Assembly: GCA_021816585.1 (NCBI GenBank) | Contig: JAKAXL010000003.1 | Span: 62,001-126,000, forward strand | Source of the DNA: Pseudomonadota bacterium | Lineage (GTDB): Bacteria > Pseudomonadota > Gammaproteobacteria > Burkholderiales > Burkholderiaceae_C | Length of the DNA: 64,000 nt | Reading direction: 5' to 3' | Shown here: positions 1 through 8,573 of the stretch, piece by piece | Numbering within the stretch: the stretch's first letter is position 1 | Layout: each line of letters starts with the position of its first letter | Notes under the pieces: model-generated | What the model was told of the DNA's origin: nothing | Database searches by the model: none | Seen by the model: the letters and a program-made list of their open reading frames with translations, nothing else | Made by a program: the position numbers and the translations under genes

Positions 1-53
1 GCAGCGGGCCGCGAGCTGAGCCCCGCCACCCCCTTTCATCCACTGCCCTTGCC

Positions 54-1028
54 ATGACCGACCTGAACACCCTGCGGCCCGAGCGCATGCTCGGAGTGCG
101 CGAGACCTTCGGCATCGACTCCGACCTGCAGGTGCCGGCCTTCGCCGAGCGCGACGACCACGTGCCGGAGGTCGACGAGGCCTACCGCTTCAATCCCGAT
201 GTCACGCTGGCCCTGCTGGCCGGCTTCCGGCGCAACCGCCGGGTGCTGGTGCAGGGCCTGCACGGCACCGGCAAGTCGACCCATATCGAGCAGGTCGCGG
301 CGCGCCTGAACTGGCCCTGCGTGCGCGTCAACCTGGACGCGCACATCAGCCGCCTGGACCTCGTCGGCAAGGACGCCGTGGTGCTGCGCGACGGCGCGCA
401 GGTCACCGAGTTCCAGGAAGGCATCGTGCCGTGGGCGCTGCAGCGCCCGGTGGCGCTGATCTTCGACGAGTACGACGCCGGGCGCCCCGACGTGATGTTC
501 GTGATCCAGCGCATCCTCGAGCGCGACGGCAAGTTCACGCTCACCGACCAGAACCGCGTGCTCAGCCCGCATCCGCACTTTCGCCTGTTCGCCACCGCGA
601 ACACCGTCGGCCTGGGCAACCTGAACGGGCTGTACCAGGGGGTGCAGCGACTGAACCATGCGCAGATGGACCGCTGGGACATCGTCGCGTCGCTGAGCTA
701 CCTGGCGGCGGCCGAGGAGATCGCCATCGTGCTGGCGCGCGTTCCGGGCAAGAACACCCAGGCCGGCCGCGAGCTGGTGGCGCAGATGGTGGCGGTGGCC
801 GAGCTGACGCGCCGCGGCTTCGCCGCCGGCGACGTGTCCACGCTGATGTCGCCGCGCACCGTGATCACCTGGGCCGAGAACTGCGAGATCTTCCGCGACC
901 CGGCGCTGGCCTTCCGGCTGTCGTTCCTGAACAAGTGCGACGACGCCGAGCGCGCGCTGGTGGCGGAGTACTACCAGCGTTGCTTCGGCCAGGAGCTCGA
1001 CCCCGGCGCCGCGCCGGCGGCGGCGTGA
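54..1028 (+). CDS. cobS: CobS-type AAA+ ATPase (cobaltochelatase small subunit family)
   Basis: This 324-residue protein is a MoxR/CobS-type AAA+ ATPase. Walker A is GLHGTGKST at residues 68-76 and Walker B is VALIFDEYD near 133-141; the family signature SPRTVITWAENCEIF follows in the C-terminal third. In the aerobic cobalamin pathway CobS forms a chaperone-like ring with CobT that powers cobalt insertion by CobN. The VWA partner CobT starts 8 bases after the stop, so the two are one operon. No CobN lies in the window, and many proteobacterial CobS/CobT pairs are kept without aerobic B12 synthesis, so the pair may remodel another target. Bases 2-19 upstream look like the last codons (ending TGA) of a preceding gene. 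The family assignment is secure; the true substrate is not. Confidence 0.9.
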   Translation: MTDLNTLRPERMLGVRETFGIDSDLQVPAFAERDDHVPEVDEAYRFNPDVTLALLAGFRRNRRVLVQGLHGTGKSTHIEQVAARLNWPCVRVNLDAHISRLDLVGKDAVVLRDGAQVTEFQEGIVPWALQRPVALIFDEYDAGRPDVMFVIQRILERDGKFTLTDQNRVLSPHPHFRLFATANTVGLGNLNGLYQGVQRLNHAQMDRWDIVASLSYLAAAEEIAIVLARVPGKNTQAGRELVAQMVAVAELTRRGFAAGDVSTLMSPRTVITWAENCEIFRDPALAFRLSFLNKCDDAERALVAEYYQRCFGQELDPGAAPAAA

Positions 1029-1036
1029 GCCACGCC

Positions 1037-2764
1037 ATGAGCGACGAGCGCCAGCTCGCCCGCCGGCAGCGTCGCATCGAGGACCTGTGCGCGGCGACCA
1101 TCCGCGCCGTCTCCGGCCAGCCGCAGCTGCAGTGGCGCGGCGGACGCCTGTGGCGCGGCAGCGAGCGCCTGCCGCGCTTCGCCCCGCACCTGTACCCGGA
1201 CTTCGAGCGCGCCGACTTCGGCTCCTTCCGCGGCGCCGCCGACGGCCTGGCGCTGCGCGCCGCGTTGTCCGACGCGCGGCTGCACCGGCGCCTGCAACCG
1301 CACGACGCGGTGGAGCGCCTGGTGTTCGACATGCTCGAGCAGTTCCGCGTCGAGTCGCTGGCGCCGGCGGTGCAGCGCGGACTCCGGCGCAACCTGGAGC
1401 ATCGCTTCCGCGCCTGGTCCGACGAGTTCGTCGCCTCCGGGCTGACCGAGGGCGCGCTGGGCATCCTGCTGTTCACGCTGGCGCAGGCCGCGCGCACCCG
1501 CATCACCGGCGAGGAGATGCCTGAAGTGGTCGCCGACCTCATCGAGGCCACGCGCGCCGGCCTGAGCAGCGTGCTCGGCCCGCCGCTGCGCGCCATGCGC
1601 CTGCATCGCGACGACCAGGCCGCCTACGCGCGCGCCGCGCTGCAATTGGCTGCCGCCGTCGGCGAGCGCGCGCGCCAGGTGCAGCAGCAGGCCGACGACG
1701 CCGCAGCCGCCGACGGCGACGAGGCCGCCGACACCCGCAACGGTTTCGAGCTGCTGCTCGATGTCGAGTCCGGCGACGGCGGCGCGCTGCCGGTGGCGCA
1801 GTCCTCGCGCAGCGGCGCCAGCACGGCAGTCGAGGCCTACCGCGTGTTCACGCGGGCATGGGACCGCGAGGCGGCGGCCGGCGAACTGGTGCGCGTCGAG
1901 CAGTTGCGCGAGCTGCGCGAGCGCCTGGACCGGCTCGCCGCCGACAGCGCGATCCACGTCGGACGCCTGGGTGCGCAGTTGCACGCGCTGCTCGCGCAAC
2001 CCCAGGCGCAGGGCTGGGAGGGCGGGCACGAGCAGGGGCGCGTGGACGGTCGCCGGCTGGCGCAGCTGATCGCGTCGCCGGCCGAGCGCAGGCTGTTCCT
2101 GGAGCAGCCGCAGCCGCCGGTGGCCGACTGCATGCTCAGTTTCCTGATCGACTGCTCGGGCTCGATGCGCCAGCACGCCGAGCCGGTGGCGCTGCTGGTC
2201 GACGCCTTTTCGCGCGCCCTCGACCTGGCCGGGGTCGAGCACGAGGTGCTGGGCTTCACCACCGGCGCCTGGAACGGCGGGCGCGCGCGTCGCGACTGGC
2301 TGCGTGCCGGGCAGCCGCGCCGTCCCGGGCGGCTCAACGAAGTGCTGCACATGGTGTTCAAGCCGCGCGAGCTGTCGTGGCGCCGCTCGCGCCTGGGGAT
2401 CGCCGCGCTGCTGCGTCCCGACCTGTATCGCGAGGGCGTGGACGGCGAGGCCGTCGAATGGGCCTGCGCGCGCATGCAGGGACTGGGCCACCGCAGGCGG
2501 CTGCTGCTGGTGATCTCCGACGGCTGCCCGATGGACACGGCCAGCGAGAACGCGAACGAACCCGGCTACCTCGAGCAGCACCTGGTCGACGTGGTCGCGC
2601 GCGCCCGCGCGCGCGGCGAGGCCTCGGTGATGGGCGTCGGGGTGGGGCTGGACCTGGGTGCGCTGTATCCGGCGAGCGTGGCGCTGGACCTGTCGCAGCT
2701 GCGCGGCAACGGCGCGCTGCGCGAGATGCTCGAGCTGGTGGCGCGCGGCACGGCGGGGCGCTGA
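1037..2764 (+). CDS. cobT: CobT-type VWA protein (cobaltochelatase accessory subunit family)
   Basis: I start this 575-residue protein at the ATG eight bases after cobS; the frame is open far upstream only because of high GC. The C-terminal third is a von Willebrand A domain with a MIDAS motif DCSGSM, followed by the conserved [13 protein letters not shown] segment and, later, VISDGCPMD. The N-terminal half is the CobT helical region, with an acidic alanine/aspartate-rich linker near residues 215-235. In the known system CobT docks on the CobS ring and couples ATP hydrolysis to the metal-inserting subunit. Gene order and spacing support co-expression with cobS. The short gap to the convergent oxidoreductase contains a GC-rich palindrome around 2764-2780 but no clear terminator. 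Confidence 0.88.
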   Translation: MSDERQLARRQRRIEDLCAATIRAVSGQPQLQWRGGRLWRGSERLPRFAPHLYPDFERADFGSFRGAADGLALRAALSDARLHRRLQPHDAVERLVFDMLEQFRVESLAPAVQRGLRRNLEHRFRAWSDEFVASGLTEGALGILLFTLAQAARTRITGEEMPEVVADLIEATRAGLSSVLGPPLRAMRLHRDDQAAYARAALQLAAAVGERARQVQQQADDAAAADGDEAADTRNGFELLLDVESGDGGALPVAQSSRSGASTAVEAYRVFTRAWDREAAAGELVRVEQLRELRERLDRLAADSAIHVGRLGAQLHALLAQPQAQGWEGGHEQGRVDGRRLAQLIASPAERRLFLEQPQPPVADCMLSFLIDCSGSMRQHAEPVALLVDAFSRALDLAGVEHEVLGFTTGAWNGGRARRDWLRAGQPRRPGRLNEVLHMVFKPRELSWRRSRLGIAALLRPDLYREGVDGEAVEWACARMQGLGHRRRLLLVISDGCPMDTASENANEPGYLEQHLVDVVARARARGEASVMGVGVGLDLGALYPASVALDLSQLRGNGALREMLELVARGTAGR

Positions 2765-2785
2765 GCGGCGCGCCGCGCCGCAGCC

Positions 2786-4387
2786 TCAGCGCGCGTCGGC
2801 GCGGATCATGTCCACCGCCTTCTCGGCCATCATGATCGCCGGGGCGTTGGTGTTTCCCGATACCAGCGTGGGCATCGCCGAGCAGTCGATGACCCGCAGT
2901 CCGCGCACTCCGTGCACGCGCAGGCGCGCATCCACCACCGCCATCGGGTCGCTGCCCATGCGGCAGGTGCCGCTGGGGTGGAAGATGGTGGCGCCGTTGT
3001 CGCGGCAGAATTCCAGCAGCGACGCGTCGTCGTCCACCTGCGGGCCGGGCTTGACCTCGCGCTTCACGTAGGGGCGCATCGCCTGGCTGCCGGCGATGGC
3101 GCGCGCCGCGCGCACCGCCGCCACCGTGGTGCGGCGGTCGAGCTCGGTGGCCAGGTAGTTGGGCTGCATCGACGGCGCCTGCAGCGGATCGGTGGAGCGG
3201 ATGCGCACGCGCCCGCGCGACTGCGGGCGCAGCTGGCACACCGACAGCGTGAATCCCGAGAAGGGGTGCACCGCGCCGCCGGCCATGTCGGCCGACAGCG
3301 TGGCGACGTGGAACTGGATGTCCGGGGTGGCCGACTCCTCGGGCAGCGCGCGCATGAAGCAGCCGCCCTGGTTGATGCCCACCGCCAGCGGGCCGCTGCG
3401 CGCCAGCAGCCACTGCAGCCCCAGCCGGGTGCGCCCGAACAGGCTGCGCAACTGGTCGTTGGTGGTGATCGGGCGCGTGCATTCGAAGATCAGGCGGATC
3501 TGCAGGTGATCCTGCAGGTTCTCGCCGACCCCGGGCAGGTCCACCGCCACCGGGATTCCCAGGCTGCGCAGATGCTCGGCGGGGCCGATTCCGGACAGTT
3601 GCAGCAATTGCGGCGACTGCAGCGCGCCGGCCGCCAGCAGCACCTCGGCGTCGCAGCGCGCCTCCTGCGTGCGGCCGTGGCGCAGGTAGCGCACGCCCAC
3701 GGCGCGCCCGTTCTCCAGGATCAGCGAGGTCGCCTGCGCCTCGGTCAGCACCTGCAGGTTGGGGCGCGAGCGCGCCGGCGCCAGGTAGGCCTTGGCCGCG
3801 CTGCAGCGCCAGCCGCGCCAGGTGGTGAGCTGGTAATAGCCGGCGCCTTCCTGGGCCGCGCCGTTGAAATCCTCGGTGCGCGGCACGCCGTTCTGCGCCG
3901 CGCCGGCGATGAAGGCCTCGATCAGTTCGTGGCGCGCGCCGACGTCGGATACGCGCAACGGCCCGCTGCCGCCGTGGTAGGTGCTGGCGCCGCGCTGGTT
4001 GTGCTCGCTGCGCACGAAGTAGGGCAGCACGTCGTCGTAGCTCCAGCCCTCGTTGCCCAGCGCGGCCCAGTGGTCGTAGTCCTCGCGCTGGCCGCGGATG
4101 TAGATCAGGCCGTTGATCGAACTCGAACCGCCCAGGGTCTTGCCGCGCGGCCAATAGATGCGGCGGCCGTTCATGTTCGGGTCGGGGTCGGTGTAGTAGC
4201 ACCAGTTGTAGCGCTTGCTCCACATGGTCTTGCCGTAGCCGATCGGCAGGTGGATCCAGAACGAGCGGTCGGCCGGGCCGGCCTCGAGCAGCAGCACGCG
4301 GGTGTCCGGGTCCTCGCTGAGCCTGCCGGCCAGGGTCGATCCCGCGGAACCCGCGCCTACTACGATGTAGTCGAACTGCTCAGCCAT
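2786..4387 (-). CDS. GMC-family FAD-dependent oxidoreductase (choline dehydrogenase-like)
   Basis: This 533-residue flavoprotein has the N-terminal FAD-binding motif [15 protein letters not shown] directly after the start, the GMC signature [20 protein letters not shown], and the second signature [16 protein letters not shown]. The C-terminal segment [11 protein letters not shown] holds the expected catalytic histidine, followed by [17 protein letters not shown]. Such enzymes oxidise alcohols, choline or polyethylene glycols to aldehydes using FAD. The ATG at 4387 is preceded by AAGGAG at good spacing, so the longer upstream frame is discarded. It diverges from an IclR regulator across a 125-base gap that contains a palindrome, so that regulator probably controls it. 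The substrate cannot be read from the sequence; BetA is only the nearest well-known relative. Confidence 0.88.
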   Translation of the reverse strand: MAEQFDYIVVGAGSAGSTLAGRLSEDPDTRVLLLEAGPADRSFWIHLPIGYGKTMWSKRYNWCYYTDPDPNMNGRRIYWPRGKTLGGSSSINGLIYIRGQREDYDHWAALGNEGWSYDDVLPYFVRSEHNQRGASTYHGGSGPLRVSDVGARHELIEAFIAGAAQNGVPRTEDFNGAAQEGAGYYQLTTWRGWRCSAAKAYLAPARSRPNLQVLTEAQATSLILENGRAVGVRYLRHGRTQEARCDAEVLLAAGALQSPQLLQLSGIGPAEHLRSLGIPVAVDLPGVGENLQDHLQIRLIFECTRPITTNDQLRSLFGRTRLGLQWLLARSGPLAVGINQGGCFMRALPEESATPDIQFHVATLSADMAGGAVHPFSGFTLSVCQLRPQSRGRVRIRSTDPLQAPSMQPNYLATELDRRTTVAAVRAARAIAGSQAMRPYVKREVKPGPQVDDDASLLEFCRDNGATIFHPSGTCRMGSDPMAVVDARLRVHGVRGLRVIDCSAMPTLVSGNTNAPAIMMAEKAVDMIRADAR

Positions 4388-4478
4388 GCACGCCACTCCT
4401 TCCTGCGTCGATCGGCGCGCGCCCGTGGCGCGCGTTCGGGTGCCCACCCTGTGAATCGCATGGTAATTAGGTTAAAAG

Positions 4479-4495
4479 TGGAACGCAACGTTTCA
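4479..4495. promoter_or_regulatory. Candidate IclR operator between divergent genes
   Basis: The 17-base element TGGAACGCAACGTTTCA is an imperfect palindrome with matching outer arms (TGGAAC / GTTTCA). It lies in the AT-rich 4460-4505 stretch between the oxidoreductase and the IclR gene. IclR-family proteins are known to bind short palindromes of the TGGAAA-like type, so this is the likely autoregulatory site. It lies only 18 bases before the regulator's ATG, which suits repression of the iclR-like gene. This is inferred from symmetry and position only. Confidence 0.5.
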
Positions 4496-4512
4496 AAAAT
4501 ACTTTGACGCCC

Positions 4513-5322
4513 ATGTCCGAGACTTCCCCGCAGATCGCGCGTGCAGCAGCCATGCCTGAAAGCACCGAAGCCGGCCCGGTGAACTCCTCGGCGGAGCGCA
4601 GCCTGCGCCTGTTGTCCTTCATCGCCGACGCCGGACGAGCGCTGAGCCTGGCCGATCTGGCCACCGCGCTGGGCCTGCCCAAGGCCACCGCGCACCGGCT
4701 TTGCAACCAGTTGCTGGAACTGGGTTACATCGTGCGCGACATCGACGAGCGCAGCTTCGCGGTCGGCCCCGCGCTGCGCAAGCTGGCCTTCGACGCGCTG
4801 TCCCACGCCACCGTGCGCGGGCTGCGTCACGCCGTGCTCACCGACCTCGTCGCCGCGGTCGGCGAGACCTGCAACTTCACCGCGCTGGACGGCGTCGAGG
4901 TGCTGTATCTGGATCGCGTCGAGGCACCGTGGCCGTGGCGCCTGACGCTGGACGTGGGCGTGCACGTGCCGCTGCACTGCACGGCCAGCGGCAAGCTGTT
5001 CCTCGCGTCGATGAGCCGCGAGCGGCGCACGCGCATTGCGGGGCAGCTGAAGCTGGCGCGCCTGACCCCGAACACGCTGACCGACGCGGCCGCGCTGCGC
5101 GCCGATTGCGAGCGCATCGCCGCGCAGGGCTATTCGGTGGACAACGAGGAATTCATCACCGGACTGGTGGCCGTCGCGGTGCCGGTGCGCGACCGTGGCG
5201 GCGAGATGCGCGCCGCCGTCGCGGTGCATGCGCCGGTGGCGCGCATGAGCCTGGAGCGCATGCTTTCGCATCTGGCGGCGTTGCGCCACGCCGCGCAGCG
5301 CATGTCCGAACTGCTCGAGTAG
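4513..5322 (+). CDS. IclR-family transcriptional regulator
   Basis: This 269-residue protein has the IclR layout. A winged helix-turn-helix covers roughly residues 20-85 (AERSLRLLSFIADAGRALSL, then DLATALGLPKATAHRLCNQL). A GAF-like effector domain follows, with typical segments such as VGETCNFTALDG, LHCTASGKLFLA and GYSVDNEEFITGLVAVAVPV. I use the ATG at 4513; an in-frame TTG three codons earlier is possible but has no better ribosome site. IclR regulators of this kind usually control aromatic or alcohol catabolism and sense a small carboxylate. The divergent GMC oxidoreductase is the obvious target. The effector is unknown. Confidence 0.88.
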   Translation: MSETSPQIARAAAMPESTEAGPVNSSAERSLRLLSFIADAGRALSLADLATALGLPKATAHRLCNQLLELGYIVRDIDERSFAVGPALRKLAFDALSHATVRGLRHAVLTDLVAAVGETCNFTALDGVEVLYLDRVEAPWPWRLTLDVGVHVPLHCTASGKLFLASMSRERRTRIAGQLKLARLTPNTLTDAAALRADCERIAAQGYSVDNEEFITGLVAVAVPVRDRGGEMRAAVAVHAPVARMSLERMLSHLAALRHAAQRMSELLE

Positions 5323-5360
5323 CGAAACGCACGATTTTCGGGACGCATTGGCCTAGGGAT

Positions 5361-5378
5361 TACCCTATGATTCGGGTA
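5361..5378. promoter_or_regulatory. Inverted repeat TACCC-N8-GGGTA before a small gene
   Basis: TACCC at 5361-5365 and GGGTA at 5374-5378 form a perfect 5-base inverted repeat with an 8-base spacer, in a locally AT-richer stretch that ends four bases before the first start codon of the small gene at 5383. This geometry suits a dimeric regulator or a short mRNA hairpin over the leader. No known operator is recognised. Confidence 0.3.
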
Positions 5379-5382
5379 AACC

Positions 5383-5610
5383 ATGAGGCAAACCATGAAG
5401 ACCCGTTCCGCCACCCTGTACCACGCCCCGGCGCACGGCGCCGCCGCGCTTCCCGTCGTCGGCCTGCGCCGCGGTGTATGGCAACCCGCGCTGCGGCCGT
5501 CGCAGCCGTCGCGCCAGAGCGCGCTGAGCGGCCACCCGCTGCTGCAGTCCCTGCGCGGCCTGGTCGCCTGGCTGCAGCGCGCGCGCGCGCTGAATTCGCA
5601 GGTGCTCTGA
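5383..5610 (+). CDS. Small hypothetical protein
   Basis: This is a 75-codon frame; the start may be the ATG at 5383 or the one at 5395 (MKTRSATLYH). The product is basic, rich in alanine, arginine and leucine, with no signal peptide or membrane segment visible. The segment GVWQPALRPSQPS and a C-terminal amphipathic LLQSLRGLVAWLQRARAL are the only distinctive parts. It fills most of the gap between the IclR gene and the RpfE-like gene and has its own leader with an inverted repeat. I do not recognise the family. Coding status rests on position and the AT-rich leader, so confidence is limited. Confidence 0.4.
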   Translation: MRQTMKTRSATLYHAPAHGAAALPVVGLRRGVWQPALRPSQPSRQSALSGHPLLQSLRGLVAWLQRARALNSQVL

Positions 5611-5680
5611 TACGGGGCCGCTGCCGGGTCGATCCCGGCACGCGGCGCTCGTGCACATGCGTGCAGCCGATAATGCACGC

Positions 5681-6721
5681 ATGTACAACGTCCTCGTCGA
5701 TACCTCGGCGCTGGCGCCCGAGGCCTGGCTGCAGGCCGTGCGGGCCCGCCGCATGCCGCTGCTGCGACGCGCCTTGCGCCTGGCCGTGGTGGTCGCGGCC
5801 GACGCGCCGTCCGCCGACGCGCAGGCCGCCTGGTTGAGTCCGGCCGAGCGCTGGATGCGGCGCTCGCTCGGACTGGACGCCCCCGAACTCGCTCTTCCCG
5901 ATCAGCAGGCGCCGTGGGCGGCGCTGGCCGCGCTGAGCGTCGGCGCCTCGCCGGGTGACGCGGCATGGGGTCTGGCGATGCCGGTGCATCTGCAGCTGGG
6001 CCGCGACAGCCTGCAATTGGCCGACCCCGCGCAACTGCAGCTCGACCCCGCGCACGCGCAGTCGCTGCTCGACGCCGTGCTGCCGCTGCTGCACGAGCAA
6101 CAGTGGCAGGCCCGGCTGCTGCGCCCCGCTTGCTGGCTGCTCGCGCACCCCTCGCTGCGCGAGGTGCGCAGCGCCGATCCGCTGCGTGCCATCGGACGCA
6201 ACGCCGCCAGCTGGATGCCGGGCGGCGACGCCGCGGCGCCGTGGCGCCGGCTGCTGACCGAGATCCAGATGGTGTGGCAGGACCACCCGGTGAACCGGCA
6301 GCGCCACGAACTCGGACTGCCCGAGGTCAACTCGCTGTGGCTGCACGGCTGCGGTGTGCTCGCGCTGCTGCCGAGCAGCCCCTTCGTGTGCGACCCGGCC
6401 CAGGTGCAGTCCTGGCGCGACGGCTCCTGCGCCTGGCTGGGAGCCCTCGGCGACGCGCTGGCCGCGCTGCCGCGGTCGCGCCACCCGCACCCGCTGCGCG
6501 TGCTGCAGCCGGCGCCGCAAGCGGCGCTCGACGTCGAATCCGCCTGCGCCGAGCTCGACCGTCGCTTCGACCTCGAACTGCGCGAGGCCCTTCAGGCGCA
6601 CGCCGCGGCGCGCGTCGTGCTGGCTGGCGCGCGCAGCTGGGTCGAGCTGGAGCTGCGGGGTTCGCGCGCCTGGCATTTCTGGCGCGACCGCGCGGCAGCG
6701 CCGCTGCTCGAGCGCATCTGA
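5681..6721 (+). CDS. RpfE-type regulatory protein family
   Basis: This 346-residue protein, starting MYNVLVDTSA, resembles the RpfE-type proteins that sit beside recJ in Xanthomonas and many betaproteobacteria. Visible features are the segment EIQMVWQDHPVNRQRHELG, followed by PEVNSLWLHGCG, which is the conserved core, and no membrane segment. The family lies in the phosphoglycerate-mutase/alkaline-phosphatase superfamily neighbourhood, but a catalytic role has not been shown to my knowledge. It lies 31 bases before recJ on the same strand. There is no Shine-Dalgarno; a GATAAT hexamer at 5669-5674 would place transcription start at the ATG, so the message may be leaderless. The family call is good; the function is unknown. 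Confidence 0.72.
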   Translation: MYNVLVDTSALAPEAWLQAVRARRMPLLRRALRLAVVVAADAPSADAQAAWLSPAERWMRRSLGLDAPELALPDQQAPWAALAALSVGASPGDAAWGLAMPVHLQLGRDSLQLADPAQLQLDPAHAQSLLDAVLPLLHEQQWQARLLRPACWLLAHPSLREVRSADPLRAIGRNAASWMPGGDAAAPWRRLLTEIQMVWQDHPVNRQRHELGLPEVNSLWLHGCGVLALLPSSPFVCDPAQVQSWRDGSCAWLGALGDALAALPRSRHPHPLRVLQPAPQAALDVESACAELDRRFDLELREALQAHAAARVVLAGARSWVELELRGSRAWHFWRDRAAAPLLERI

Positions 6722-6752
6722 GCACGCCTTCGCGTCACGAGGAGCCTCTCGC

Positions 6753-8474
6753 ATGCAGTTCGTCTTCCGGGACCCCGCACCGCGCAGCGTGCACCGCCTG
6801 CAAAGCGCCGGGGTGCATCCGCTGCTGGCGCGCCTGCTGGTCGGGCGCGGGGTCAGCGACCCAGCCGAGGCCTCGCCGCAGATCTCCGACCTGCTGCCGC
6901 CCTCGGCCCTGCTGCACGCCGACGCCGCGGCGCGCGCGCTGGCCGACGCGATCCAGGCCGGTGAACGCCTGTGCGTGGTGGCCGACTACGACTGCGACGG
7001 CGCCACCGCCTGCGCCGTGGCGCTGCGCGGCCTGCGCATGCTGGGGGCGCAGGTCGGCTATGTGGTGCCCAACCGCTTCACCACCGGCTACGGCCTGTCC
7101 CCGGCGGTCGTCGACCTGGTCGCGCAGCAGTCGTCCGGGCGCGTGCACTGGATCGTCACCGTCGATAACGGCATCGCCAGCATCGACGGGGTGCGCCGCG
7201 CCCACGAGCTGGGCATGCGCGTGCTGATCACCGACCACCACCTGCCCGGGCCGCAACTGCCGCAGGCGGACGTCATCGTCAACCCGAACCAGCCCGGCTG
7301 CGAATTCCCGAGCAAGAACCTGGCAGGCGTCGGGGTCATGTTCTACGTGCTGCTGGCGCTGCGTGCCGAGCTGCGCGCACGCGGGGCCTTCGACGCGGCG
7401 TCGCAGCCGCGCCTGGACAGCCTGCTCGACCTGGTGGCGCTGGGCACGGTGGCCGACGTCGTGCGCCTGGACTCGAACAACCGCCTGCTGGTCGCGCAGG
7501 GCCTGCGCCGCATGCGCGAAGGCCGCATGCAGCCCGGCCTGCGCGCGCTGTTCATGGCCGCCGGCCGCGACCCCTCGCGCGCCGGCAGTTTCGACCTCGG
7601 CTTCGCGCTGGGGCCGCGCATCAACGCCGCCGGCAGGCTGGCCGACATGACGGTGGGGATCGAGTGCCTCGCCACCGACGACGCGCAGCGCGCACTGGAG
7701 CTGGCGCAGACCCTCGACGCCATCAACCGCGAGCGCCGCGGCATCGAGGAGCGCATGCGCGAGCAGGCGCAGGAGGCGCTGCAGTCGCTGCAGAGCACGC
7801 CGGACCGGGCGCGGCGCGCTTCGATCTGCCTGTTCTCGCCGGCCTGGCACGAGGGCGTGGTGGGCATCGTCGCCGGCCGCCTGAAGGAGCAGCATCACCG
7901 CCCGACCTTCGTGTTCGCTCCCGGCGGCGACGGCCAGCTGCGCGGTTCCGGACGCTCGATTCCCGGCTTCCACCTGCGCGACGCGCTGGACCTGGTGTCC
8001 AAGCGCGAACCCGGGCTGCTGCTGCGCTTCGGCGGGCACGCGGCGGCCTCCGGCTGCAGCATCGGCGCCGACGGCTTCGAGCGCTTCGCCGCGGCCTTCG
8101 AAACGGTGGCCGGCGAGTGGCTTTCGCCGGCGCTGCTGGCGCGCCAGCTCGAGGTGGACGGCGAGCTCGAGGCGCAGTGGTTCGATGTCGAGGTGGCCGC
8201 GCTGCTGCAGCAGCAGGTGTGGGGGCAGGGCTTCGCCGCGCCGGTGTTCGCCAGCGACATCGAGATCGTGCAGCAGAGCCAGTTCGGCACCGGGCACCTG
8301 CGCGCGCGTGTGCGGGCCGTGGCGCAGCCGGGGGGCGCGGTGCGCGAGCTGGTGGCCTGGAACCGCAGCGATTTCCTGCCGGCGCGCGCGCGCGTGGCCT
8401 GGCGCCTGGAGGCCAACACCTGGCAGGGACGCAACACGCCGCGCATGGTGCTGGAGGCGCTCGAGCAGGTCTGA
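6753..8474 (+). CDS. recJ: Single-stranded-DNA-specific exonuclease RecJ
   Basis: This is a 573-residue RecJ of normal length. The DHH phosphoesterase core is clear: VADYDCDGAT near residues 76-86, VTVDNGIAS, and the DHH triad at 161-163 in LITDHHLPG, then NPNQPGCEFPSKNLAGVGV. The DHHA1 region follows with EGVVGIVAGRLKEQHHRP, GSGRSIPGFHLRDAL and RFGGHAAASGC. RecJ degrades single-stranded DNA 5' to 3' with Mn or Mg in recombination and mismatch repair. The ATG at 6753 is preceded by GAGGAG at good spacing. It probably shares transcripts with the preceding RpfE-like gene, an arrangement also seen in Xanthomonas. Confidence 0.95.
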   Translation: MQFVFRDPAPRSVHRLQSAGVHPLLARLLVGRGVSDPAEASPQISDLLPPSALLHADAAARALADAIQAGERLCVVADYDCDGATACAVALRGLRMLGAQVGYVVPNRFTTGYGLSPAVVDLVAQQSSGRVHWIVTVDNGIASIDGVRRAHELGMRVLITDHHLPGPQLPQADVIVNPNQPGCEFPSKNLAGVGVMFYVLLALRAELRARGAFDAASQPRLDSLLDLVALGTVADVVRLDSNNRLLVAQGLRRMREGRMQPGLRALFMAAGRDPSRAGSFDLGFALGPRINAAGRLADMTVGIECLATDDAQRALELAQTLDAINRERRGIEERMREQAQEALQSLQSTPDRARRASICLFSPAWHEGVVGIVAGRLKEQHHRPTFVFAPGGDGQLRGSGRSIPGFHLRDALDLVSKREPGLLLRFGGHAAASGCSIGADGFERFAAAFETVAGEWLSPALLARQLEVDGELEAQWFDVEVAALLQQQVWGQGFAAPVFASDIEIVQQSQFGTGHLRARVRAVAQPGGAVRELVAWNRSDFLPARARVAWRLEANTWQGRNTPRMVLEALEQV

Positions 8475-8573
8475 GCGCGGGCCCCGACGCGGCGGCCGGC
8501 GCTCGGCCGCGGCGGCGGCGAGTGCCGGCCGGGAACGAGGCGCGCGCGCCCGAAGAGGCTATGCTTTGCCCCC

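Noticed and set aside
431-1036. N-terminal extension of CobT over cobS
   Set aside because: The extension is arginine/proline-rich and out of frame with cobS; the ATG at 1037 fits family length and spacing.
971-2581. A 536-codon frame antisense to cobT
   Set aside because: Low-complexity His/Gln/Ala-rich shadow without a domain.
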